A stretch of DNA of 47,484 nucleotides from Acetothermia bacterium UBA7521 (GTDB taxonomy: Bacteria; Bipolaricaulota; Bipolaricaulia; Bipolaricaulales; Bipolaricaulaceae), in contig DLNB01000049.1 of assembly GCA_002479455.1 (NCBI GenBank), positions 1 to 47,484 on the forward strand, given 5' to 3'. A program made the position numbers and the translations under genes. The notes beneath the pieces were generated by a model. That model made no database searches. It worked only from the letters and a program-made list of their open reading frames with translations, and was not told where the DNA came from. Positions 6,599 to 13,528 of the stretch are shown piece after piece; position 1 is the stretch's first letter; every line of letters begins with the position of its first letter.

Positions 6599-6810
6599 TC
6601 GATTGCGACTGTCTCGAACTCCGCGTCGGCCGGGACTCCTCGTAACCCGTCCTCTCTGCGGTCTTCGAGGATTAGGGCAATCGCCTCGACCAAGCTCTGA
6701 CGGGCTTCTTCCTTCGTCTGTCCCTGCCCGTTGGCCCCCGGGATCTCGGGGCAGTAGGCGATGAACCAGTCTCCGTCGCGCTCAAACACTGCGGTGAACT
6801 CGTGCTTCAT
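6595..6810 (-). CDS. hicB: HicB-like antitoxin
   Basis: A 71-residue protein with the partial RNase H-like HicB fold: FTAVFERDGDWFIAYCPEIPG followed by GQGQTKEEARQSLVEAIALILEDR. The ATG at 6810 follows a GGAGG at the right distance; the longer upstream frame adds residues that do not fit the family. HicB binds and blocks HicA. Here the order is hicB first, then hicA, and hicA is frameshifted, so hicB now has no functional partner in the window. Confidence 0.82.
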   Translation of the reverse strand: MKHEFTAVFERDGDWFIAYCPEIPGANGQGQTKEEARQSLVEAIALILEDRREDGLRGVPADAEFETVAIE

Positions 6811-6936
6811 CGCTCCCTCCTCACGACCACAGCAACATGCCCACTGAGTGTACCGCGCCCTCGGCTTGGAGAGCGAGTGTAGATCAGACACGCCCCGGTG
6901 AGCCTACCGCCCATCCTAAGGGGGAGACGCCATCGC

Positions 6937-8586
6937 TCAGCCCAGGACCGCGGCCAGGTCCTCTTGGGGCGTTCGGATCGGCGTGAGGTCGAACGCCTCG
7001 CCAAGCACCTCCAGCACCTCAGGGGTGAGGAACGCGGGCAGGCTGGGGCCCAACCGCATCCCACGCATCCCGAGGTGGAGGAGGGTGAGCAGGATCGCCA
7101 CCGCCTTCTGCTCGTACCACGACAGGATGAGCGACAGAGGCAGGTCGTTCAGCCCGCACCCCGCGGCCTCGGCCAGCGCCCCGGCGAGGCGGATCGCGGC
7201 GTAAGCGTCGTTGCACTGCCCCACGTCGAGGAGCCGCGGCAGTCCCTCCAACTCGCCGAACGGGAGCTTGTTGAACCGGTACTTCCCGCAGGCGAGGGTG
7301 AGGATCAGGCAGTCCTCGGGCACGGAGGTCGCGAACTCGGTGTAGTAGTTCCGGCCCGGCTTGGCGCCGTCGCAGCCGCCGATGAGGAATACGTGCCGCA
7401 GCTTTCCCGCCTTGACAAGGTCGAGCACGGACCCCGCCGCATCGAGAAGCGTCTTCCGCCCGAAGCCGACGGTGATCGTCTGCTCCGGCGCGTCCTCCGC
7501 GAACCCAGGGGCGGCAAGGGCGGCCTCGATCACCGGCGCGAAGTCCCGGCCCTCCACGTGCCATACCCCGGGCCAGGCGACGAGGTGGGAGGTGAAGATG
7601 CGGTCCACGTACGTCTCCGCCGGCTTCTGGATGCAGTTCGTCGTCATGAGGACCGCGCCGGGGAAGGCGGCGAACTCGCGACGCTGATCCTGCCACGCCC
7701 CGCCGTAGTTCCCCACGAGATGGGGGAACGCCCGCAGCGCGGGGTAGCCGTGGGCGGGGAGCATCTCGCCGTGGGTGTAGACGTGGATCCCCTTCCCCTC
7801 GGTCTGGCGGAGGAGCTCGTACAGGTCCTGGAGGTCGTGCCCGGAGACGACGATCGCCTTGCCCTTCACCGGGGTCACCCGGACCTGGGTCGGGGTGGGG
7901 TCACCGAACGCCTGGGTGTGCCCCTGGTCGAGGAGTTCCATCGCCCGCAGGTTGGCCTCCCCGCAGCGCAGGGCGAGGGAGAGAAGCGCCTCGCGGTCGA
8001 GGCCGCCTTCAAGGACCGCGGCCAGGGCCTCGTGAAAGAACGCGTAGACCCGGTGGTCCTCGAAACCGAGGGATCGGGCGTGGACAGCGTAGGCGGCCGC
8101 ACCCTTCAGACCGTAGACGACGAGCTCGGCGAGCCCGGCCCGCTCGGCCCCGTCGGCAGCGATCCGCGCTGCGGGGGAGACGGTACGGCCCAAGGCGACG
8201 AGGGCATCCAGGTCACGGGCGTCGGGGATGGGAAGGCTGTGGGGAACACCCCCCGGCTCGCGCCCCGTTGCGCGGGAGGCCTGGCGGTACAGCTTCTCCG
8301 CTTGGCTGCGTATGCGCAGACCCTGTTCGATGGTCTGCTGCAGGCGGTGGGGATCGAAGTCCACGTTGGTGACGGTGGTGAACAGGGCCTCCGCGACGAA
8401 CGCGCCCACCTCGTCGTCGCGGGCGTTCAGCGCCTGCGCCCCGTGGGCGAGCCAACTGATCTCCTTTGTGAGCTGGAGAAGGAGGTCCTGCAGCGCAGCG
8501 ACCTGGGGGTCCTTGCCGCAGACCCCGCTCACGGTGCAGCCCCGGCCTGAGGCCGCCTGTTCGCACTGGTAACAGAACATGCTCAT
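6937..8586 (-). CDS. hcp: Hybrid cluster protein (hydroxylamine/NO reductase)
   Basis: A 549-residue hybrid cluster protein, full length for the family. The N-terminal cluster ligands are Cys5, Cys8, Cys17 and Cys23 (CX2CX8CX5C), the class found in anaerobes and different from the longer-spaced enterobacterial type. The hybrid-cluster region is present, with HGEMLPAHGYP, TNCIQKP and CDGAKPGRNYYTE stretches among others. Family members reduce NO or hydroxylamine and protect against nitrosative stress in the cytoplasm. The ATG at 8586 has AAAGGAGAG upstream. It is the last gene of a minus-strand block with a flavodiiron protein and an Rrf2 regulator, which supports this role. Confidence 0.95.
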   Translation of the reverse strand: MSMFCYQCEQAASGRGCTVSGVCGKDPQVAALQDLLLQLTKEISWLAHGAQALNARDDEVGAFVAEALFTTVTNVDFDPHRLQQTIEQGLRIRSQAEKLYRQASRATGREPGGVPHSLPIPDARDLDALVALGRTVSPAARIAADGAERAGLAELVVYGLKGAAAYAVHARSLGFEDHRVYAFFHEALAAVLEGGLDREALLSLALRCGEANLRAMELLDQGHTQAFGDPTPTQVRVTPVKGKAIVVSGHDLQDLYELLRQTEGKGIHVYTHGEMLPAHGYPALRAFPHLVGNYGGAWQDQRREFAAFPGAVLMTTNCIQKPAETYVDRIFTSHLVAWPGVWHVEGRDFAPVIEAALAAPGFAEDAPEQTITVGFGRKTLLDAAGSVLDLVKAGKLRHVFLIGGCDGAKPGRNYYTEFATSVPEDCLILTLACGKYRFNKLPFGELEGLPRLLDVGQCNDAYAAIRLAGALAEAAGCGLNDLPLSLILSWYEQKAVAILLTLLHLGMRGMRLGPSLPAFLTPEVLEVLGEAFDLTPIRTPQEDLAAVLG

Positions 8587-8658
8587 CGTGTCTCTCCTTT
8601 GCCAAACCTGTGCCATCGCCCGCGCGGCGAACACCTGATCCCGACGGCCAATCCAGCT

Positions 8659-8762
8659 TCACCGCAGAGGACGCAGAGCGCGCCGAGGCGGGACCTTTCA
8701 GGGTTGAACCCGGTTCCAGAATCTCTTGTTCTCTCTGCGTTCTCGGCGGTCTCGGCGGTGAG
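8659..8762. repeat. Inverted pair of CACCGCAGAG-type dispersed repeats
   Basis: One copy reads forward at 8659-8688 (TCACCGCAGAGGACGCAGAG). A second, reversed copy lies at 8729-8762, ending in CGGCGGTGAG. The two could fold together. Similar pairs occur in the next two spacers of this block (10447-10631 and 11861-12013), so each gap carries one. Confidence 0.6.
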
Positions 8763-8781
8763 GACGTGGTTCCAGGCCAAC

Positions 8782-8878
8782 GTAGCGGCGGGCTTCATGC
8801 CCGACGGCCTTGCGTCGGACACAGGGTCCGACGCTACGCAGGCCCGGTGCGTTCGTCGCAGACAAGCTGCGACGCTAC
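8782..8878. repeat. Double-hairpin GTAGC/GCTAC element plus a partial second copy
   Basis: 8782-8837 is bounded by GTAGC and GCTAC and contains two hairpins: GGCGGGC-TTCAT-GCCCGAC and GTCGGAC-ACAGG-GTCCGAC. 8851-8878 repeats the second half of the version found at 10506-10561 (TCGCAGACAAGCTGCGACGC). It sits just downstream of the flavodiiron gene stop. Confidence 0.65.
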
Positions 8879-8899
8879 ACGCTGACCCACGTGCTCTCG

Positions 8900-10087
8900 T
8901 CATCGCTCCGAACCGCGGATCTTGGTCGCCAGCTGCGTGGCGAGGGCCGCGGCCTGGGCCTCGGCGTCCGCGTCGGGCGCGCCGTGGATCTCCACCGCCC
9001 CCACGACCTCGATCCCGGTCGGGCCGAGGATCTCGCCCGCCTGGCGCAGGGCGCCGCCGCCCCAGCCGTAGGAGCTGAGCACGGCCGCGTACCGCAGCGG
9101 CGGCTTCAACGTCCGCACGAGGTAGGCCGCGTTCAGCGCCGCGGGATGGAGGGCGCCGAGCACCGTCGGCGCGCCGAGCACGATCGCCCGCGCGTCCACG
9201 AGGTCGCCGGCGAGGTCCCCGACGTCCACGTGCGCCAGCTCGTGCACCGCGACCTGGACTCCCTGCCCGAGCAGCGTCTCAGCGGCAATGCGGACGAGCC
9301 GTTCGGTGGATCCCCACATGCTGACGTAGGCCACGACGACCTTGGGGAGCGTCTCCCCGGCGGTCCACTTCCGGTACAAGCTGAGGATTCGTTCTGGATG
9401 TCGCCACAGCGGGCCGTGACTGGGGGCGATGAGCTCGATCGGGAGATCGGCGAGCTTCTTCATCGCCCGCTCGCCGGCCTTGCGGAACGGCATCATGATC
9501 TCGCCGAAGTACATTTGGGCGCGCACCGCGAGATCAGCCACCTCGTCGTCGTACAGCCCGGCCGCGGTGTGGGCGCCGAGAAAGTCGCACGGGAAGAGGA
9601 CCTTGTCCTCGATGACGTAGGTGAACATCGTCTCCGGCCAGTGGAGGAACGGGGCGTCGATGAAGCGGAGGGTCTTCCCGCCCAGGTCGAGCGTGTCCCC
9701 TTCCTTCACGACCTGCATCCGCTCGCGGGAGACCCGGAAGTAGCGGGTGGCCATGTCCGCGCCCTTCGCAGTGAGGACGAGCTTCGCCTTCGGGCTCGCC
9801 GCGAGGACCGCCGGGATGGACCCGGCGTGGTCGGGCTCGGCGTGGTTCATGACCACGTAGTCGAGCTCTGCCGGATCCGCAACCTCGCCGATCTTGGCGA
9901 GGAGATCGCCTTCAAACCCCGGGTTTACAGAGTCCACGAGGGCGGTCTTGGCGCTTCCCTTCACGAGGTAGGCGTTGTACGAGGTGCCGTGGGGGAGCGG
10001 GATCAGCCCGTCGAACAACCGCCAGCCCCAATCCTTGACCCCCACCCAGTAGACACCGTCTCTCAGCTCAATCACGGCTGCTTTCAT
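8900..10087 (-). CDS. fprA: Flavodiiron protein (FprA-like A-type flavoprotein)
   Basis: A 395-residue class A flavodiiron protein: a metallo-beta-lactamase-fold domain (about 1-245) followed by a flavodoxin domain (about 248-395). All expected diiron ligands are visible: His82, Glu84, Asp86, His149, Asp168 and His224 (in HAEPDHAG, HWPET, CDFLGAH and SHGPLW). The FMN-binding loop is SMWGSTERL near residue 256. These enzymes reduce O2 to water and/or NO to N2O using rubredoxin-type donors; no rubredoxin gene is in the window. The ATG at 10087 has GGAGG nearby and overlaps the end of the preceding gene, so the two form one transcript. Confidence 0.95.
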   Translation of the reverse strand: MKAAVIELRDGVYWVGVKDWGWRLFDGLIPLPHGTSYNAYLVKGSAKTALVDSVNPGFEGDLLAKIGEVADPAELDYVVMNHAEPDHAGSIPAVLAASPKAKLVLTAKGADMATRYFRVSRERMQVVKEGDTLDLGGKTLRFIDAPFLHWPETMFTYVIEDKVLFPCDFLGAHTAAGLYDDEVADLAVRAQMYFGEIMMPFRKAGERAMKKLADLPIELIAPSHGPLWRHPERILSLYRKWTAGETLPKVVVAYVSMWGSTERLVRIAAETLLGQGVQVAVHELAHVDVGDLAGDLVDARAIVLGAPTVLGALHPAALNAAYLVRTLKPPLRYAAVLSSYGWGGGALRQAGEILGPTGIEVVGAVEIHGAPDADAEAQAAALATQLATKIRGSER

Positions 10088-10430
10088 CGGTTTCCTCCAG
10101 TTCATCCAACAACGCCGCCGCCCGGCGGAGGTGGGGGATGACGATCGACCCTCCCACCACCAGGGCGATCGACATCGCCTCCATCAGCTCGTCGCCCGTT
10201 GCCCCCGCCTCCCACGCCCCGACGACGTGATACGTGATGCAGTCGTCGCAGCGCAAGACGAGCGACGCCACCAGACCAAGGAGCTCCTTCACCTTCCGGG
10301 GAAGGGCCCCGTCATCGTAGGCCGCGGTGTCGAGGGCGAAGAACCGCTTCGTCACCAGGTTCGCCCGCTTCAGGGTGAGCGCGGTGAGGCGCTCCCGGTC
10401 AGCGAAAAACTCTTCTCGCTTGCCCATCAT
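10068..10430 (-). CDS. Carboxymuconolactone decarboxylase/AhpD-like protein
   Basis: A 120-residue protein of the AhpD-like alkylhydroperoxidase/CMD family. It has the redox motif Cys61-X2-Cys64-X3-His68 (CDDCITYH), which in AhpD is the peroxidase and disulfide-exchange site. The rest (LKRANLVTKRFFALDTAAY, ALPRKVKELLGLVASL, GATGDELMEAMSIA) follows the family. Two adjacent ATGs (10430, 10427) share a GGAG site. It overlaps the flavodiiron gene by 20 bp, which suggests a linked redox or peroxide-defence role. No catalytic residues for actual decarboxylation are implied. Confidence 0.85.
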   Translation of the reverse strand: MMGKREEFFADRERLTALTLKRANLVTKRFFALDTAAYDDGALPRKVKELLGLVASLVLRCDDCITYHVVGAWEAGATGDELMEAMSIALVVGGSIVIPHLRRAAALLDELEETDESSRD

Positions 10431-10446
10431 GGTCTCCTTTCTCGCG

Positions 10447-10631
10447 CCAGATGCAGAGACGCCTGTCTGCCGCCAGGCAGGCGGAGTTCGCAGAGAGGAG
10501 AGATCGTAGCGTCGGGGTTCATCCCCGACAGCCGTTCGCCGCAGACAAGCTGCGACGCTACAGAACCTCGGGAACTCGGATTCAGCTCCGCAACCACTTT
10601 TCTCTGCGCCCTTTGCGCCTCCGCGGTGAAC
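10447..10631. repeat. Spacer filled with repeats: GTAGC double hairpin flanked by CACCGCAGAG-type pair
   Basis: The centre, 10506-10561, is a complete 56-bp GTAGC...GCTAC element with hairpins GTCGGGG-TTCAT-CCCCGAC and CGCAG-ACAAG-CTGCG. It is flanked by divergent copies of the CACCGCAGAG repeat, one near 10447-10500 (also containing the palindrome CTGCCGCCAGGCAG) and one reversed at 10598-10631, ending CCGCGGTGAA. Nothing coding is seen here. Confidence 0.6.
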
Positions 10632-10643
10632 AGGTACCTCGCG

Positions 10644-11828
10644 TCAGTCATCGAGGAGCCGGCGCTCCCCGGAGATCCTCTGGATCGGGCCGATGTCTTG
10701 GGTCACCTCGACCGTGCCCAAGTATTCGCCCCCACGGCCCCGCACGGGGAAGTACCGGATGTAGACGAGCTTGCCCCCGAAACGGATCCAGAACTCAGCC
10801 GCTTCACGGCGCCCGGCCTTGAAGTCGGCGACGATCTTCTCCACCACGTGCACGCTCTTCTGGGGATGGCAGTCCTGGACCTTGCGCCCGAGCACAGCTT
10901 CGGTGCGGACGAAGATCCGGTCTTGTGATCCGCTGAAGTAGCGCACCGTGTCGTCCCGGTCCACGAACGTGATGTCCATGGGCAGGGTGTTGAGCACCGC
11001 CTCCAGCTCCCGGGGAGTGAACTCGCCGGTGGGAAACCGCAACCGGAACTCGGAGCTCGGCGTGGGACCCGCAGTCGGGCTCGGAGCGCCCGGCGCCTCC
11101 GGTGGCCGCGGCGCAGCCGGGGTAAAGCAGCAGTACCCGATCTCGTCGAACTGGCGGCGGATCTCCGGCCACTCGCCTTCCGGGATCACCCGCAGCCCCG
11201 CCGGGAAGAGGATCCGGTTCTCCTTGAGAAAGTGGCTCGCCAGGGTCTCGCTCAGGGCGATCGCCGCCTCGGCGAGGTTCTTCCCCGCCGGTGCCTCCTT
11301 GACCACGGCCTTCTTCAGCTCGCGGATCCTATCGTGCTCGGTCCACATCACCTTCGGCGGTTCGACGATCCCGTGCCGCTCCAAGTACGGGAAGAGCACG
11401 TTCTCCTCCCGGAGGTAGTGGCTCTCCGAGGCCACGAGGTGCTTCACGAGGTCCTCCATCTCAGCTTTGGCCTGGAGCGATGCCGCGCCCTCCCGCGCCC
11501 GGGAGGCGAGTCGGTTCGCCAGGGACAGCATCTCGCGATGCTCAGCCATCAGAATGTGCAGCGGGTGCCAGGGCGGGGTGGCGAGCTCGGCCCCGGCGAG
11601 GGATTCCTCGAACAGGGCGAGGTGGAGGTCGCAGAGTTTCATCAGCTCTTCCCGCGGCAGCCCTTCGCGCACAAGCTCCTCTTCGATCTGGGCGATCTCC
11701 TGCGGAGAGACGTTCCCCACCGCGTCGCGGAACGCAGCCTTGAGGCGCTGCGGGCTCTCCCCGGCGTGCAGCCGGTGCAGGATCTCTTTCAGCGCTTCCT
11801 TCCGCTTCTTACCAATCATCTCGCTCAT
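10644..11828 (-). CDS. DUF438-hemerythrin-PAS protein
   Basis: A 394-residue three-part protein. Residues 1-75 are the DUF438 helical domain (LKEILHRLHAGESPQRLKAAF). Residues 85-240 are a hemerythrin HHE domain with metal-ligand candidates HPLHILMAEHREML, SHYLREENVLFPYLE, EHDRIRE and HFLKENRILFP. After a Pro/Ala-rich linker (about 245-270) comes a PAS domain (275-394) of the kind these proteins usually end with. Such proteins are thought to sense or scavenge NO or O2, or to repair iron-sulfur clusters. GGAGG precedes the ATG at 11828. It lies between the Rrf2 gene and the AhpD/flavodiiron genes on the same strand. Confidence 0.9.
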   Translation of the reverse strand: MSEMIGKKRKEALKEILHRLHAGESPQRLKAAFRDAVGNVSPQEIAQIEEELVREGLPREELMKLCDLHLALFEESLAGAELATPPWHPLHILMAEHREMLSLANRLASRAREGAASLQAKAEMEDLVKHLVASESHYLREENVLFPYLERHGIVEPPKVMWTEHDRIRELKKAVVKEAPAGKNLAEAAIALSETLASHFLKENRILFPAGLRVIPEGEWPEIRRQFDEIGYCCFTPAAPRPPEAPGAPSPTAGPTPSSEFRLRFPTGEFTPRELEAVLNTLPMDITFVDRDDTVRYFSGSQDRIFVRTEAVLGRKVQDCHPQKSVHVVEKIVADFKAGRREAAEFWIRFGGKLVYIRYFPVRGRGGEYLGTVEVTQDIGPIQRISGERRLLDD

Positions 11829-11860
11829 CCCAACCTCCTTGTTCGGTGCGTCGCCACCGT

Positions 11861-12013
11861 CTCACCGCAGAGCCCGCAGAGGGCGCGGAGGAAAGCGGCC
11901 GTTCCGCGATCCGTTCACCGTGAGCCGTAGTCCGTACAAGCTTCATCTCATCCCCCTTCACACGTCACCCGTCACAGCCTTGCTCTCTGCGATCTCGGCG
12001 TCCTCGGCGGTGC
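11861..12013. repeat. Spacer with inverted CACCGCAGAG-type repeats and 7-bp-periodic tracts
   Basis: A forward copy (CTCACCGCAGAGCCCGCAGA) lies at 11861-11895 and a reversed copy at 11982-12013, ending CGGCGGTG. Between them are two heptad tracts. At 11911-11938 four units read CCGTTCA, CCGTGAG, CCGTAGT, CCGTACA. At 11956-11976 three units read CTTCACA, CGTCACC, CGTCACA. No gene is evident. Confidence 0.55.
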
Positions 12014-12029
12014 GACGTAGTATTCGGGA

Positions 12030-12443
12030 TCATCCTCTGCCCTTCACCCGCGCCGCCAGAGAGGCGAGGGTGGTCTGTTCAAGAAACTGAACCATCCTCT
12101 CCCGTAGGGGGTCCCAGACAGGGGAGAGCGGGCAGTCCGGCTTTCCTGGGCACGGGTCCGGTTCGAACGGGCACTCCTGAAGAGCCGCGTTCCCCTCTGT
12201 GACGCGGATGATGTCGGCAAGCGAGACCTCCTCGGCCGGTCGCGCCAACGAGATTCCCCCCCCGCGTCCCCGCGTAGAAGAGAGGAGCTCGGCCCGCACG
12301 AGCGGGGGAACGAGCTTCGCCAGGTACGGCTCGGGGATGGAGCCATCCGCGGCCAGATCCCGCACCGTGACCGGTCCCCCGCCCGCCGCGGCGAGACGGA
12401 CCAGGGTCAGGATCGCGTACTTGCTGGACTGGGAGAACCTCAT
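12030..12443 (-). CDS. Rrf2-family iron-sulfur transcriptional regulator (IscR/NsrR-like)
   Basis: A 137-residue Rrf2-family regulator: a winged helix-turn-helix at residues 1-70 (KYAILTLVRLA, then IPEPYLAKLV), a dimerisation helix, and three cysteines at 91, 98 and 104 (CX6CX5C) that would hold an iron-sulfur cluster. NsrR and IscR use such clusters to sense NO or cluster status. The gene heads a minus-strand block with DUF438-hemerythrin, AhpD-like, flavodiiron and hcp genes, which makes an NsrR-like job the best guess. A strong promoter with a palindrome near its -10 precedes it, consistent with autoregulation. Confidence 0.88.
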   Translation of the reverse strand: MRFSQSSKYAILTLVRLAAAGGGPVTVRDLAADGSIPEPYLAKLVPPLVRAELLSSTRGRGGGISLARPAEEVSLADIIRVTEGNAALQECPFEPDPCPGKPDCPLSPVWDPLRERMVQFLEQTTLASLAARVKGRG

Positions 12444-12455
12444 CGCATGTCACAA

Positions 12456-12509
12456 GATAACAGGATCATGTTGTCGCCTTATCCTAGCGAGCGCCTGTCC
12501 CCCTGTCAA
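12456..12509 (-). promoter_or_regulatory. Sigma70-type promoter and probable Rrf2 operator
   Basis: On the minus strand TTGACA (12504-12509) and TAGGAT (12481-12486) are separated by exactly 17 bp. Immediately downstream lies GATAAC-N8-GTTGTC (12456-12475, read on the plus strand), an inverted repeat with one mismatch. It sits between the -10 box and the start codon at 12443 and is well placed for an autorepressor. Confidence 0.72.
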
Positions 12510-12529
12510 GGTGCGTAGGCGCGAAAGCG

Positions 12530-12567
12530 GAACCTGTAACGAGCCAACCGAGAACCTGCAACCGCTG
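12530..12567. repeat. 7-bp-periodic tract
   Basis: Units such as GAACCTG, TAACGAG, CCAACCG, AGAACCTG and CAACCGC follow one another with a near-7-bp period between the Rrf2 promoter and the SRP RNA. They belong with the heptad tracts at 13300, 30801 and 36439. Confidence 0.45.
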
Positions 12568-12570
12568 TAG

Positions 12571-12846
12571 CAGCCCGTGCGGGCCTCCGTCGGGGCCGGT
12601 TCAATGGGCGCTCCTGAGGACCGAGCTCAGGCCAAGGGATCCCCTATCACCCGCAGGGACCAGCTTACCGTTGCTCCCTTCCGGGCCTAGCGGGGTTCAC
12701 CGGTGTGCGTCGCAGGGGGCTCGACCGTCATCGCCCGGGGTGCCCAGGCCGCTTCCGTCTCCCCTTCCTCTCGGGAGGCCCATCGGCTCCACCTAGAGCG
12801 GGTTGTGGATACAGGGGACCGCTAACCCCCCACCTGCACGGGCCGG
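12571..12846 (-). ncRNA. ffs: Large (Alu-containing) signal recognition particle RNA
   Basis: On the minus strand the conserved SRP domain IV hairpin (AGGCCCGGAAGGGAGCA) is unmistakable. The ends GCCCGTGC and GCACGGGC pair with each other. The 5' part carries the Alu-domain sequence GGGGGGTTAGCGGT and TGTATCCACAACCCGCTCTA, as in the roughly 270-nt RNAs of Bacillus and Thermotoga rather than the 114-nt E. coli 4.5S RNA. It binds Ffh for co-translational targeting. The ends are placed by the terminal pairing and may be off by several bases. Confidence 0.92.
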
Positions 12847-12907
12847 ACACCAGTGTAGAGGTTCCCGGCTAGCGGGTCAACGGTTCGGTCACGCTCGCCT
12901 CTTGGAC

Positions 12908-13279
12908 TCACGTCGCGCTCTGGCGGAGGTACCGCACGAACCCACTCAGCAGCCTGATCACCAGCGCCGCGCGCTCCATGGCGCCCTGGAACTCCTCTTC
13001 TCCGATGAGATCGAGATCGTGAGCAACGTAGAGCAGACTGCGGACCTCACCCGCAGAACCTCTGGCCTGAAGGAGGTACTGGACGAACTGCCGGTTCGAT
13101 CCGCGCTCGAACCCTTCTGCAATGTTGGCCATGACGGACACACCAGCGCGCTGCAGTTGATCACGAAGGTTCCGATCCGCCGCGAGAGGAGGGGTCCTTG
13201 TCAGGCTGTAGATCAGGCACACCAGAACACGAGCTTCTCGCCACGCCTCGATATCCTCAAACCGCTCGATCTTCCCCAC
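12908..13279 (-). CDS. Four-helix-bundle protein (S23/IVP family)
   Basis: A 123-residue protein of the four-helix-bundle family first seen in 23S rRNA intervening sequences and common as a free gene. Landmarks are FEDIEAWREARVLVCLIY, LRDQLQRAGVSVMANIAEGF and SAGEVRSLLYVAHDL. The GTG at 13279 has AGGTG about seven bases upstream; the longer upstream frame would run through the tRNA-Ser gene. Its function is unknown. Here it is not inside an rRNA gene but between the SRP RNA and tRNA-Ser. Confidence 0.8.
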   Translation of the reverse strand: MGKIERFEDIEAWREARVLVCLIYSLTRTPPLAADRNLRDQLQRAGVSVMANIAEGFERGSNRQFVQYLLQARGSAGEVRSLLYVAHDLDLIGEEEFQGAMERAALVIRLLSGFVRYLRQSAT

Positions 13280-13299
13280 GTTGCACCTACCCCTACGCC

Positions 13300-13334
13300 A
13301 ACCGACCAACCTGTAACCTGGAACCGCTAACTGC
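13300..13334. repeat. 7-bp-periodic tract
   Basis: Five consecutive 7-bp units: AACCGAC, CAACCTG, TAACCTG, GAACCGC, TAACTGC. The tract ends six bases before the encoded CCA end of tRNA-Ser. Confidence 0.55.
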
Positions 13335-13339
13335 CCTTC

Positions 13340-13430
13340 TGGCGGAGGGGGTGGGATTTGAACCCACGGCACCCTTTGGGGGTGCACTTGCTCTCCAGGC
13401 AAGTGGCTTCGGCCGCTCACCCACCCCTCC
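13340..13430 (-). tRNA. tRNA-Ser (GGA)
   Basis: A 91-nt tRNA with a 7-bp acceptor stem (GGAGGGG/CCCCTCC), a D arm, an anticodon stem around CTGGAGA giving anticodon GGA, a long class II variable arm (GCACCCCC-AAAG-GGGTGC), the T loop TTCAAAT, discriminator G and an encoded CCA. Confidence 0.95.
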
Positions 13431-13528
13431 GGGCGATCATTCTAACCGCAGCTACAGATCTGGGTCAATCTTCAGGACGTGATTCCTTGGCCTCCCCTCA
13501 TCGAGCGCCAGGCCAAGACGCGCTGCCG

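Noticed and set aside
6898..8550. 550-codon open frame on the plus strand over hcp
   Set aside because: It is the antisense frame of hcp, a product of GC-rich codon use. hcp has clear cluster cysteines and a ribosome binding site; the antisense frame has neither.
8810..10141. 443-codon plus-strand frame over the flavodiiron gene
   Set aside because: Shadow of fprA; its N-terminal part reads repeat DNA and it shows no family-like sequence.
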